Shown here one piece after another: positions 1 to 10,587 of a stretch of DNA of 64,000 nt. Below the pieces are notes generated by a model. The model was not told the DNA's origin, did not search any database, and saw nothing but the letters and a program-made list of their open reading frames with translations. This stretch comes from Sepioteuthis lessoniana (Eukaryota; Mollusca; Cephalopoda; Myopsida; Loliginidae): contig OY757915.1 in NCBI GenBank assembly GCA_963585895.1, positions 87,020,480-87,084,479 of the forward strand. The letters run 5' to 3'. The position numbers and the translations under genes are program-made. Position 1 is the first letter of the stretch. Each line of letters opens with the position of its first letter.

Positions 1-640
1 TCCATATACGGTAAAGAAAGGAATAGTCCGTTGCTTACAACATCGAGCAAAAACCATTAGTAGCGATACTGATGCATATCAAGAAGAAATGATTAGTCTG
101 AGACACAACCTCCACCGTAACAACTACTCAGAGAGCATAACATCGGCTCCAAGAAACCTAGATAGGAGTATGGAGTATAATACCCCAAAACTCACCACGG
201 TATGTCTGTCCTATGTCAAATGACTAGCCGAAAGGATCCGAAAGATATGTCGTCCATATGACATTAGGACAGTATTCACAAGTGGTTCAACTCTCCGGAG
301 GTATCTCTTCCCGGTCAAACCACCAACGGAATTCAACATGACCAAGAACTGTGTTTACTCCATCCCTTGAAGTTGTGGTAAAATATATAAATGTGAGACC
401 ACTAAAAGTAAGACTAGAAGAACATCGGATGGCAATAGTACGAGGGGAGATTGAAAAGTCGGGTATGGAGGACCATATATGGAAGGAAAATGGAAATCAT
501 CTGCTTTTATGGGACAAAGTTGAAATAATTGATAGGGACGAACATTGGAGGATTAGACGCCTTAAGGAATCAGCACATATGTTGGGCAACAATGACCTGC
601 TGAGTAGACCAAGTATAGAGTTGAATACAATATAGGAACC
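1..640 (+). pseudogene. Penelope-like element (PLE) 3' end with GIY-YIG endonuclease remnant
   Basis: The plus strand reads through the end of a Penelope-like retroelement protein: a pre-endonuclease linker, then near 340-640 a cysteine-containing stretch reading NCVYSIP, SCGK, then RPLKVRLEEHR and further on a WDKVEIIDRDEHWRIRRLKE segment. This order matches the GIY-YIG endonuclease that follows the reverse transcriptase in PLEs (family knowledge), which nicks target DNA for insertion. The frame is broken: a TGA falls within the SIP-SCGK motif, another stop lies near 222, and a frameshift separates SCGK from RPLKVR. The reverse transcriptase would lie before base 1. The 351-635 open frame is only the last portion. 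I am fairly sure of the PLE assignment; it is non-functional here. Confidence 0.72.
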
Positions 641-784
641 GATAATCAAGAAGGCTAGATAAAATATAAAAATTTAAAAATTTAAAAAATCTGAATATGA
701 GCACAGGTAAAAAATCATACATAATAGTAGTAATCCTAGCCAAAGTAAGAACATTAAGTTTATAAAAAATTCACTTTGAATTGT

Positions 785-1000
785 CCAGCAGGACAAATGG
801 TGTAACGGTTATAGGGGTTGGTTCCCTGGGCTTCTAAGGAGACAATCATCTGCAGGTTCAATCCTCATTACAGGCGAGTAACAATACAGGAATACTCAAC
901 ACTTGTACCCGGTTATAGCTAACGGAATCAGAACAGGCGACCCCCGTGGTTTCAATAAAGGACGGAGTTCGAAGTTTGGTGAAGGTTCCCGAATTCGACA
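785..1000 (+). repeat. tRNA-derived SINE, family J
   Basis: An A-box-like ATGGTGTAACGG is followed about 50 bp later by a B-box-like CAGGTTCAATCCTC, the spacing of an internal RNA polymerase III promoter. A related B-box-to-tail segment recurs at about 63755-63825 (both contain a CACTTGTA-CCGGT block). The 3' boundary is not clear. Confidence 0.5.
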
Positions 1001-1184
1001 AACACCTGAAGAAATAACAATAAAGATGAAGACAATAGTCCGAAAAACCTTTTTAAAAAACTGAATTAAGAAGTCGTAGGTGTTTTTCGAGATTCCTATA
1101 TTCTATGAATATATATATGAACGTTTTGCGTACCGGTATGAATATGTCCATTTCACACATATCCGTATCTGGCTATGGTACAAA

Positions 1185-1770
1185 ACATCCCCCCACCCAC
1201 TCAACGAGAGTCCTGGATATAAAACAAAACAATATGATGGTGAGGTTCCAGTAATTCAGGAACTTTAAGGGAATGCGAAGTATCCCTTCATTGCCATCGC
1301 TTCCAGGTTCACTCTGGCCTAGAGTGGTAGCACCTGATAGGATCCTATCAATGGGTCAAATAGAGCTAAAATGCGTACTTATGCTAGACTGAATTACCTG
1401 AAATAGAGCTATTTTGATATTAAAACTGTGTGTTTTTGCAAAACTTAATTGTTAGAAATAGAACTGTTTTTGACATTGAAACTCTATTTACGTTAAACTG
1501 AATTATTAGAAATTGAATTTTTTTTACATTTAACTGTGTTTAAACAAAAACTATAATTATACTAAAGCGAATTGTTTGGATTAGAACTGTTTGATTAAAC
1601 TGAATAGTGTCAAATAGAAATGTTTTAAACAATTAAACTGTGTACTTATGCTAAACTGAATTGTTTGAAATAGAACTGTTCATTTGTATAAAAAAGGATT
1701 TGGCAATAAATAACCAACAAAATTTGATTTGCCATAAAACCCAAGCAAATAAACAAACAAACAAGAAATA
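1185..1770 (+). repeat. Element A, head-to-tail copy
   Basis: This copy begins with the block around AACGAGAGTCCTGGATAT, continues through the segment with ACTCTGGCCTAGAGTGGTAGCACC, then AT-rich degenerate repeats of a TTAAACTGTG type, and ends in the GGCAATAAATAACC tail near 1705-1760. The same order recurs in many places in the window, in both orientations. No coding potential is visible. Confidence 0.6.
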
Positions 1771-1799
1771 GACCTGTTTAAAAATTATCTTTATTCGTT

Positions 1800-2690
1800 T
1801 GGACCTTGTGCAAAAAAATCTCTTAAAAAGTAACTCCACAAAAATGTACATATGAACACAAAATCAACGCAATTTCCTAACCTCTAGCCATAAAATCAAC
1901 CAATCATTAAAATCCATGAAATCATACCTCCAAGCATTAATAAAAGATCTATAATTGTTGACTTAGTTTATGTCACAACTCATTTCCAACCCGGGGAAGT
2001 CCTCGTCATATAAACATTTTCCCCTCTCCCATCAGCTATTTTTTAAAATAATACCACTACTTGGTGGCTTTGGCTTTAAATATCCCATGAAGATTGATAT
2101 GACATTAAAGTCAGAACTGTCATTCTAGCTCGGTCTTCCCGTGTCTCACCTCAATACTACCATCAGGCGCGTAAGTACACATTTACTTTTGTATATGCAT
2201 AATCGATGACAATATTACAGACTCAAACGCGCACACGCGTAGGTGACACCTTGCAAATGGCTGCCTACACAGTCAACACGCGACGCTCCTTCCTCTGTAT
2301 CAGTTAAGGGAAGCTTGCCATACTCCTCACTCCTTAATCTCATGAGAAATAAAAACCAGTGACAAAATCATAGTTATAATGAAGAGTGTATCAAACAATA
2401 GAGTTATAAATAAAAAGTATCAATAAACATGATGAGTTAAACTACAGACAATGGTAGTAATAATGAAGAGTCTATCGATCCAGTCACTTAGAGAAGAAAA
2501 AGATATAGTAAAATAATTCATAAACTAGTATTAGTACTAAAGTGTTTATCGACGCAAGATATTGTGGGTGAAAGTAAGAGTAAAAGATGGTGGAAGACGG
2601 AGTAAATATAAACATGATCTGAAGAAAACCTGGTTAAATACTCCAGCTGCTCGTGAGAGATTTGAATGTAACCTTTAAAACTTAAAAGGG
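1800..2690. other. Stretch without a recognisable gene
   Basis: AT-rich DNA; I see no coding region or clear repeat family except two similar short blocks at 2335-2395 and 2395-2470, both with TAATGAAGAGT.TATC wording, which suggest a small local duplication. Confidence 0.4.
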
Positions 2691-2692
2691 GT

Positions 2693-2985
2693 GTCCTCGT
2701 GGTGTAATGGTTAAAGCGATGAACTGCGGAATCGTAGTACGCGAGTTCGTACTCCAGTCGCGCTATTACGTTCACTTTCGGGCAAATACCCTTGGGAAAG
2801 GTATGAACCCCCTTATTCTCCCTCCAGCTATGGGTAAATAGTAGGACAGACTAGGTTCTTCAGCCTTGGTGAGGCAACTAGTCTAGGAGAAGGAAAACTC
2901 TGAATTCAAACCTGTTAAACTCCGCTAAAAAATTGACCTTGTGTCATATCCTGCCCGAGCGGAGGGGTTGGTAAATAGTACCTTT
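2693..2985 (+). repeat. Chimeric tRNA-derived SINE: SINE B head joined to SINE C tail
   Basis: The head (GTGTCCTCGTGGTGTAATGG, then B box GCGAGTTCGTACTCC and GCGCTATTACGTTCACTTTC) is that of SINE B. From about 2815 the sequence switches to the SINE C body (CTCCCTCCAGCTATGGGTAA, AGGCAACTAGTCTAGGAGAA, CTCTGAATTCAAACCTG) and ends with the SINE C tail around CCCGAGCGGAGGGGTTGG. The join lies in a block both families share (ATACCCTTGGGAAAGG). Confidence 0.7.
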
Positions 2986-3159
2986 AAAACTCGTCCTTTA
3001 TTATTTTCTTGGTATATTTTTGCGGTGTAGATAGAAACACAAAGTTGGTAATTTTTCCAGGATCTTGCAAATTCCAAGTTTTTTTTTTCTCTCTCTTTTC
3101 TTTTTTCTTTTACTTTTTTTTTTCAAAGTGTGGAATTAAGGGAACTATTTTCCTATTAA

Positions 3160-3672
3160 TGTAACATACCCATACATGAATATTGGAAACGTACATAGAA
3201 TGTTCATAACACATATACTTAGAACATAGGAATCCCGACACACGAAAAACACTTACGACTTCTTAGTTCAGGTACAAAACTTTTTATTACCTTTGAGTTA
3301 AAAGGTTTTTCGACATAAGGGGAGAGATACCATCTTTCCAGACTGACTTTTCCATCTGCCTCAAACCACGTGCGCAGCAGACTCGTGCGACACCCGCCAC
3401 AAGGCCACTGGACGCCAGAACTCAACTCTCTGATTATTCTGACTCTCTGACTCCGCGCACGCTTCCAGTGCATGACGTCATTCACATCCCCAAGTCCTAT
3501 CTGGGATTTTTATTTGGACATCTCTGAATGACACGTCCTCCACGCGCATGCGCGTGAATACCTGCGCTCATGTTTGCACCTAACTAACCCATGCACTAAG
3601 CGAAAGGTTCTCAGCCTAACTAAACCGAAAGGCAAGATATATAAAACGAAATCCCTCGGCCATTATATTACA
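3160..3672 (-). mobile_element. Solo LTR, family LTR2 (copy 1)
   Basis: The sequence starts TGTAACAT and ends ATATTACA, the TG...CA ends of a long terminal repeat, and is flanked by the direct repeat TTAA (3156-3159 and 3673-3676). A second copy lies at 17507-18044. The body includes a full cAMP-response-type palindrome TGACGTCA near 3474. On the minus strand an AATAAA-type signal (GGTAATAAAAAG) lies about 130 bp before the end, which suggests minus orientation. No internal provirus remains, so it is a solo LTR left by LTR-LTR recombination (inference). Confidence 0.75.
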
Positions 3673-3894
3673 TTAACCAAAGTTTTCCAGAGGTTAAGAC
3701 CTGATAGTTTGGGATCTAATACTCAGACCTTTGCCATAAAAGTCCGATATAAAGATTTATAGGCAAAACATGACAACAGAAATATTTTTGTGGCATAATG
3801 ACATAATAATTAGGACAAACTTGATATTTTTGTTGACTATTCTTACGATTTGAATATTCCTAATTTTTTTAATGGTTTTAACCAATAATAATAA

Positions 3895-4115
3895 GGTTTA
3901 GGTTAGTTTCTTTGTTTAATGGCATATCAACCTTTGTAGGTTATTTAATGCCAAAGCCATTCTCCTAGAAGAACAGTGGTGGTACTATTTAACCCATAAC
4001 TGGGAGGATAAGGTGGTTCATACCTTTCCCAAGAGTATTTGTCCGAAAGTGAAGGTAATAGCGAGACTAGAGTTCGAACTCACTTACAACGATTTCGCAG
4101 TCCACGAGGACAACC
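3895..4115 (-). repeat. SINE B copy
   Basis: Reads tail-to-head on the plus strand: tail TTTAATGGCATATCAACC, body AACCCATAACTGGGAGG, then inverted B box AGAGTTCGAACTC. About 25 bp including most of the A-box region between TTCGCAG and TCCACGAGG are missing. Confidence 0.65.
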
Positions 4116-4439
4116 CAAAAAATAAGGTTTCATATAGAAAACTTTAGTGGTGGTATTGACATTTACCGATGTTGCTAAACAGGGAGAAAGGAAATAGTCC
4201 TGTTTCAAATGATCTCGAAAGATAACAGATCAAATATATAGATAGAGAATAAAATGTATTTGTATAGATGAAAAAAAAAGCATACCATTTAAAGTAAAGG
4301 TTGAATTGAATCATAAAGATGTCGTCAAAACAAGCGCTACTCAAATTAGGGGTACGCGTACCAGTGTAGGAAAGCAAATCATTGGCTGACTGTAAGTGGT
4401 GAGTTTCCAGTTTCCCATCATCATAATATATATAACATG

Positions 4440-4902
4440 TAAGGAAATCAGACCTAACCAATAAAATGAAACGCAGTTTCTTCCAGGCAGCGGTCACATC
4501 GATACTGCTATATGGATGCACTGCATGGACGCTAACAAAACGACTGGAGAAGAAGCTCGATGGCAATTACACAAGAATGCTGCGTGCAATCCTGAACAAG
4601 TCCAGGCAGCAACACCCCACAAGACACCAACTGTACGGCCACCTGCCCCCTATCATGAAAACAATTCAAGTTAGACGAACCAGACATGCAGGACACTGCT
4701 GGAGAAGCAGAGATGAACTCATAAGAGATGTACTCTTATGGATCCCCACACATGGCCGCGCAAAAGCAGGACGACCAGCTCGAGCGTACATTCAGCAGCT
4801 ATGTGAGGATACAGGATGTTGTCCTGAAGACCTACCTAGGGCGATGAACGATAGGGAGGAGTGGCGAGAGAGGGTCAGGGATATCCGTGCTACCAGCGCG
4901 AT

Positions 4903-4942
<40 letters not shown>
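4440..4942 (+). pseudogene. LINE F, 5'-truncated copy (reverse transcriptase C-terminus)
   Basis: An open frame from 4466 to 4906 encodes the post-RT C-terminal region of an RTE-like non-LTR retrotransposon: FFQAAVTSILLYGCTAW, then LEKKLDGNYTRMLRAILNKS, HLPPI, RHAGHCWRSRDELI and a final WRERVRDIRATS. It ends at TGA within a (ATG)n run, the 3' tail expected for this clade. Nearly all of the RT domain is missing, so this is a 5'-truncated insertion. The start Met is internal to the original protein. It is very like the C-terminus of the 24744-26411 copy. Confidence 0.8.
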
Positions 4943-4943
<1 letters not shown>

Positions 4944-5082
4944 TGTAAAAAGGAAAATGCATTAAATCTTTCTGTATTGTTTAATATTTTCTTTTCACTG
5001 GCTATGATACAATACAACAGATAGAAATACTTGAAACTTGATCATAAATAAAATAATATGACACAAATATAGTACCAGTTCA

Positions 5083-5618
5083 TAGAAAGCAGCGTCTCAT
5101 CAATCGAGACAGACATCGACACGCGACTAGCAAAGGCGTGGACAGCTATCGATAGCCTATCGGTCCTATTGAAGTCAGACCTGACCGATAAAATGAAGCG
5201 CAGTTTCTTCCAAGCAGCGGTCATATCGATACTGCTAAATGGATGCACCACATGGAGGTTAACTAAACGTATGGAGAAAATACTTGACGGCAATTACACA
5301 AGAATGCTGCGAGCAATATTGAACAAGTCCTTGAGATAGCACCCCTACTACTCATCAGCAAAACTATCAATATTAGACGAACCAGACATGCGGGTCACTG
5401 CAGGACTAAGGACAAACTAGTAGGTGATGTACTCCGATGGACCTCTTCACATGGACGAGCAAAGGCAGGACGTCCAGCTCGAACCTACATACAGCAGCTC
5501 TGTGCCGATACTGGATGTAGTCCTGAGGACCTGCCAAGAGCAATGGACGAATGGGAGGGGTGGTGAGAGAGGGTCAGAAATATCCGTGCTGATAACATGA
5601 TGATGGTGATGATGATGG
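5083..5618 (+). pseudogene. LINE F, second 5'-truncated and frameshifted copy
   Basis: Starts in the segment encoding SSIETDIDTRLAKAWTAI and continues through KSDLTDKMKRSFFQAA and DGNYTRMLRAILNKS. After 5335 it is shifted and partly deleted, but the DNA still matches the C-terminal coding region (for example the CGAACCAGACATGCGGG block) and ends in a short (ATG)n-like tail at about 5600-5618. It lies 140 bp after the previous copy in the same orientation but has a different 5' truncation point and different mutations, so it is a separate insertion or an old duplicate. Confidence 0.7.
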
Positions 5619-5621
5619 CAC

Positions 5622-5856
5622 ATTGGTTTGGTTTCTTCGTTGAATGGCATATCAAACTTCGTGGGTTATTTAATGCCAAAGCTATCCTTGTTGATGAACA
5701 ATCGTGGTACTATTTAACCCATGGCTGAGAGGATGGGAGATCCATGGTGTTTTAAGGGTATTGGTCTGAAGGGGAAACTAATAGCATGACTGGGGTTCGA
5801 ACTCTCTTACTACTATAGCATGTCAAAATCCAGCACGTTAGCCACTACACCCCAGA
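5622..5856 (-). repeat. SINE B copy
   Basis: Complete order on the minus strand: A-box region (inverse of TTAGCCACTACACCCC), B box (inverse of GGGTTCGAACTC), body, and tail (inverse of GGCATATCAAACTTCGTGGG). Confidence 0.65.
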
Positions 5857-5954
5857 GAATTTAACCCCTCTTGGCACATTGCAAAAATATCTTGAACGTG
5901 TGCCCCATCAGATTAGGAAGCACTGAAGTAGAATACTTTACAAAAAAACAATAT

Positions 5955-6612
5955 TTTCAGATGTATTGATATATTTCCACATGTATTGATTTATTTCCAC
6001 ATGTATTGATATATTTTCACATGTATTGATTTTTTTTTCACATGTATTGATTCATTTCCACATATATTGATATATTTTCACATGTATTGATTTATTTTCA
6101 CATGTATTGATATATTTCCACATGTATTGATTTATTTTCACATGTATTGATATATTTCCACATGTATTGATTTATTTCCACATGTATTGATATATTTCCA
6201 CATGTATTGATTTATTTCCACATATATTGATATATTTCCACATGTATTTATTTATTTCCACATATATTGATATATTTCCACGTGTATTGATTTATTTCCA
6301 CATATATTGATATATTTTCACATGTATTGATTTGTTTCCACATGTATTGATATATTTTCACATGTATTGATTTATTTCCACATGTATTGATATATTTCCA
6401 CATATATTGATATATTTTCACATGTATTGTTTTATTTCCACATGTATTGATATATTTCCACATGTATTGATTCATTTCCACATATATTGATATATTTTCA
6501 CATGTATTGATTTATTTCCACATATATTGATATGTTTCCACATGTATGGATTTATTTCCACATGTACTTATATATTTCCACATGTATTGATATATTTTCA
6601 CATGTATTGATA
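5955..6612. repeat. 20-bp minisatellite (TATTTCCACATGTATTGAT type)
   Basis: About 33 tandem units of roughly 20 bp, alternating between a ..ATATATT.. and a ..TTTATTT.. spacer, so the higher-order unit is about 40 bp. Variant positions are C/T in TTCCAC versus TTTCAC and CATGTA versus CATATA. A minus-strand open frame at 6248-6481 follows from the near-period-3 structure and is not a gene. Confidence 0.9.
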
Positions 6613-6719
6613 TCAATATAAGATCAGATAAACTATGGAGATTTCAAGAACAAAGAAATTACTTCTTTTTTTTACCAAAGGGATAAATTTTCAGCCCCTG
6701 TCTGAGGTGTAACATAAGG

Positions 6720-7063
6720 TGTGCGACAAGAAGTTCAGTGAGTTTGGAGTTTGGAGTCAGTTGTTGCAGTTCGAGGCAGTGAGAACCAGCCCTCTGCTGA
6801 GGGCTGGGCCCTCAGGGCTCCCGGTTGAGCAACCCAGCAGAACGAGAAAGAAATGCTGCTAAAGACAGAGGAACTGGGGTTCAATATGTTGCAGTCTGTT
6901 CCGTCTCCAACTCACTTCTCACACACAACCCTTTAGCAACCATTTCGAGAATAAAGTGAGAGAGGTATATTTTTCTAAAGAACTGTGTTTCGTTCGTCAT
7001 TATTGTGTTGACTATGTTTCTGCATGTATATGTATACGTATAGTTAGTTGTGACTATACAACA
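6720..7063 (+). mobile_element. Solo LTR, family LTR1 (copy 1)
   Basis: Begins TGTGCGAC and ends TATACAACA, flanked by the 5-bp direct repeat TAAGG (6715-6719 and 7064-7068). The 3' half matches the reverse complement of the copies at 15639-16530 and 59984-60491, including the polyadenylation-like block GAGAATAAAGTGAG near 6950 and the downstream TTTTTCTAAAGAACTGTG. It is shorter than the others and lacks their TATA-containing portion. It sits in an element A fragment. Confidence 0.7.
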
Positions 7064-7084
7064 TAAGGGGCTTAGAATAGCTGA

Positions 7085-7250
7085 TTGTATGTCTTGAAGA
7101 AGGGTAATATCCCTCCCAAAAAATGGGTGTCCTGAATATGGCACCAAACTGCTCCAGTTCTGGAGCTGTGGTGAGTGTGGAGTACTCCTTTAATGTCATC
7201 AGTCGCAGTTCCACTCTGAGCCGGAATTAGGGTACAATCAAATAAATCTG
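7085..7250 (+). repeat. Element A fragment
   Basis: Contains GGTGTCCTGAATATGGCACC, GGAGTACTCCTTTAATGTC and TTCCACTCTGAGCCGGAAT, the conserved blocks of element A. The flank before the LTR1 insertion is too short to assign. Confidence 0.5.
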
Positions 7251-7436
7251 ATTGAAAATCATTCGTATTCGATTGGAATAATTGATACCATTTAACTGTA
7301 AATTATTTGTATTAAGAATAGTTGCTTGAAGCTCTGATAATTCAATAAAGATTATTATTAGGTACTCAAAACCATATGATTATTTGCAAACAAATTATTA
7401 TTGCTAAATAAAAATAATTACAATTTTAAGCTACGT

Positions 7437-7640
7437 ACAGTTGGTTTGAATTCAGTTTTCCTTCTCCAAGAACGTTTACCATACCGAGGTTAAATACCCC
7501 TGTATGACCAACTATTTATCAGTAATTGTGGATAAGAATAGTTAGATTCATACCTTTCCTAAGGTTGTTAGTGCTATGTGAAATGTAAACAGCCTTTTCT
7601 AGGATCTGAACTTTGGTCACAGGGTACATTTCAAATTAAG
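7437..7640 (-). repeat. SINE C copy, diverged
   Basis: Minus-strand order: B-box region (inverse of AGGATCTGAACTTTGGTC), CTAACAACCTTAGGAAAGG and the body; ends near GAATTCAGTTTTCCTTC. The head (A box) is unclear. Confidence 0.5.
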
Positions 7641-7689
7641 ATAACTTTTGTACCACGAGCAAATAATTATAATAATAATAATAATAATA

Positions 7690-9095
7690 AAAATACTCGG
7701 GACCATTCCTGAAGTGAACCAGAGAAGAACTTAAACAAATAGACCTGAGAACAAGAAAACTAATGACCAGGCATAAGGCCTTGCATCCCAGAGATGACGT
7801 TGATAGATTATATGTGTCAAGAAAAAAAGGAGTAAGAGAACTTACCAGCATTAAAGGCTACGTTGACGCATCGATACAACGACTCGAAGACTACATAGAA
7901 AAACACAGAGGAAGACTGATTACAGCCACCAGAAACAATACAGACAACACGAGGAACAACAAAACAAAAATAACTAGAAAATAAAAATAGGAAGAAAAAC
8001 AACTCTATGGATGTTTTAAGCGACTAACAAGGGACATCTCACACGAGATGACGTGGACGTGGCTAAAAAATGGAAACCTTAAAAAAGAAACTGAATCTCT
8101 TCTAATAGCAACTTAAAACAACGTCATAAGGACACATATCAAAGCAAAAATGGATAAGACGCAACAAAATAGCAGATGTAGGTTATGTTATGATAGAAAT
8201 GAAACGATCAATCACATAATATGAGAGGGTAGCAAGTACAGCAGAAAGAGTATAAGACAAGACATGACTGGGTGGGTAAGGTGATTCACTATGAGTTGTA
8301 TAAGAACTCGAAACTTGACCATATGAACAAATGGTATATGCATAACCCAGAATATGTCCTGGAGAATGAGACGCACAAACTCCTCTGGGATTTTGAAATA
8401 CAAATGGATCACCTAAGCTCAGTAAAAAGTTAGCGACCATAGTCGAGGGTGACCCGAAGGCTCCCTTTTCGATAGCTACTACACCAAGGTGTAGGGGAGG
8501 GCGCTACTCCATTCCCAGGATTGCTCCACTTTACCCTTGAACCGTACCTTATAATGCTGAGTGTTAAGCAAGGTGGTATCAAGTTCCATTTTTAAAGTCT
8601 TTGGTATGACTCGACCTGGGATTGAACCCAGATCTCCCGGGCCATTGGCGAACACTCTAACCGCTGGGCCAATGTCCCGGTAAATATGGATAAGCTCAGT
8701 AAGACGACCAAACTTTATCATGCTAATAAAAAAGAGAACTTGCAGATTTATGGACTTTGCTGTACCGGCTGACCATTGAGTACAATTGAAAAAAAATGAA
8801 AAGAAGGATAAGTACTAAGACCTTGCTTGGGAATAGAAAAAATACTGTGAAACATGAAAAAGACGGTGATACCAATTGTATTTGGTGTTCTTGGTACAGA
8901 AACTAAAGGAGTGGTTCAGGGACTGGAGAACTTGGAAATAAGAGGACAAGTAGAAACCATCAAAACTACAGAATTGTTAAGATCGGTCAGAATACTGAGA
9001 AGAGTCCTGGAGACTTGAGGAGACTTCCTGCCACTCAAACTCTAGTAGAACACTATCAACTAACGCTGGTGGGAAAACCTCTCAAATAAGTAAAA
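7690..9095 (+). pseudogene. LINE E copy (post-RT and endonuclease region), split by SINE D
   Basis: The plus strand encodes the C-terminal third of a non-LTR retrotransposon protein: KALHPRDDVDRLYVSRK (7770-7830), VDASIQRLEDYIEKH, an inferred zinc-binding segment with CRLCYDRNETINHII near 8178, then, after the SINE D insertion at 8426-8690, MDFAVPADH near 8750 and DKY near 8810. In RLE-type (R2/R4-like) LINEs this order is RT, zinc knuckle, restriction-like endonuclease (family knowledge); the PD..D..K residues are only partly preserved. Several in-frame stops (for example after ITRK near 7982) and frameshifts make it a pseudogene. It ends near 9095 in an A-rich segment. Confidence 0.75.
8426..8690 (-). 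repeat. SINE D copy inserted in LINE E, with 12-bp target-site duplication
   Basis: On the minus strand: A box (inverse of GGTTAGAGTG region), B box GGGTTCAATCCCAGG, body with ACTTGATACCACC, and a 3' end near TCGCTAACTTT. The direct repeat TAAGCTCAGTAA lies at 8414-8425 and 8691-8702. The host LINE E reads through if one repeat copy and the SINE are set aside. Confidence 0.85.
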
Positions 9096-9689
9096 TAATG
9101 TTTCCTCTAAAAATGAGACTAAAGAGTGGTCATTGCTTGTTTGTTGCCTTAGGGTAGATTAGTCTAAATTTAGTTAATATCTGTATGCTAATAGAAATTT
9201 GTTAATTTGTTTATCAATTTTTTACAGAAATTGATTTGTCCACTTGGTAAACGGTGTAATTCCCATGATAGGTACTTTTCCCAGTGGTTTTGTACAGGAA
9301 AAAGACTGCCTTAATACAATTTCATCTAAAACCAGTTTTAACTCTGTTACTTCTTGCTTTATGAACACTATGAAAAATTAGTCTTTCTGAGAAATCAAGC
9401 ATGACTAGCAAATCAGCCAATCAATGTGGATTATTGTTTTGTTTAATAAAAAGTTTTTTTTATTAATGAGAGGAGTCATTATTAGGAACTTTAGAAAAAT
9501 TCTCAGCCTAACAAAAAAAGCAACAACATCATAGAGTTGAATCCCTTTTTTCGCTTTTTTTTTTTCTGAATGTGTCCGATATTAACACAATACCAAACTT
9601 GTAGCTGAACTTAGAATATGTTTCCTGCATTTCCGGTAGAAGTATAAAAACCACTCAAAAAGAGATGTCCAGGGTATAATACTGCATTT

Positions 9690-9985
9690 ATGGAGGTGCC
9701 CGTGGTGAAATGGTTATCGTCGTAGGAAATGGACACGGCGACACGAGTTCAAATCCTGGACGAGACTGATTGCATTTCACATAGCACTAATACCCTTGGG
9801 AAAGGTATGAATCCAATTATTCTCCCTCCAGCTATGGGTAAATAGTAGGGCAGACTGGGTTCTTCAGCCTTGGTAAGGCAACTAGTCTAGGAGAAGGAAA
9901 ACTCTGAATTCAAACCTGTTAAACTCCGCTTGAAAATTGACCTTGTGTGATATCCTACCCGAGTGGAGGGGTTGGGTAAATATGA
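9690..9985 (+). repeat. SINE C, near-complete copy
   Basis: A-box region GTGCCCGTGGTGAAATGG, B box CGAGTTCAAATCCTGG, body ATACCCTTGGGAAAGG and CTATGGGTAAATAGTAGGGC, 3' end CCCGAGTGGAGGGGTTGGG. This copy is a good reference for the family. Confidence 0.75.
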
Positions 9986-10004
9986 TAATACTAAACTGCA
10001 TTTA

Positions 10005-10100
10005 ATGATGAGGCTTCAGTTCTGCAGATCTGAGGAGTGTAAAGTATCCCTGCATTGCAATTACTCTCATTTCCACTCTGATCCGAAATGGTAGTGTTGT
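10005..10100 (+). repeat. Element A fragment
   Basis: Contains GAGGCTTCAGTTCTGCAG and TTCCACTCTGATCCGAAAT, the conserved middle of element A. A CTCCGAG...CTCGGAG hairpin lies nearby at about 10231-10264. Confidence 0.4.
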
Positions 10101-10587
10101 GGTCTTCAGATAAGACCGGTGGAAGAACAACTCAGACATTATTGTATTAGCAAAAAAAGGAAGTCATACAAAGGAAGTACTAGCCGTGCTTGACTTGCAG
10201 TCCGTCTGTCAAATGTCTCGTTAGGAACGAGAAGTTGTCTCCTCCGAGCGAGCTCAGCTCGGAGAATAGGTTTAGGTTGGACGAGTCCATCTTTGGGATA
10301 TGGTAGGATATGTCCCCATAACAGATAGGAATACTTGATAGCGTACAATTGTAAATTGTTCGTATAAAGAATAGTTCAAATTATACTTCTTTACAAAGGA
10401 ATATTAGTTTTAGTAACTTGAAACCATATAACTGTTTGAGAGCAAATTATTATGATTAAATAAGAATGGTTACTTGAAACCATATTGTGCGTAAACTAAT
10501 ATTAGATAAGAATGCTTGATATCATATAACAGTAAATTATTGGCATTAAGAATAGTTACTTAAAGCTATGCTTGTTAACCAAGGGTA

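Noticed and set aside
6248..6481. 77-codon repetitive peptide frame
   Set aside because: Translation of the 20-bp minisatellite.
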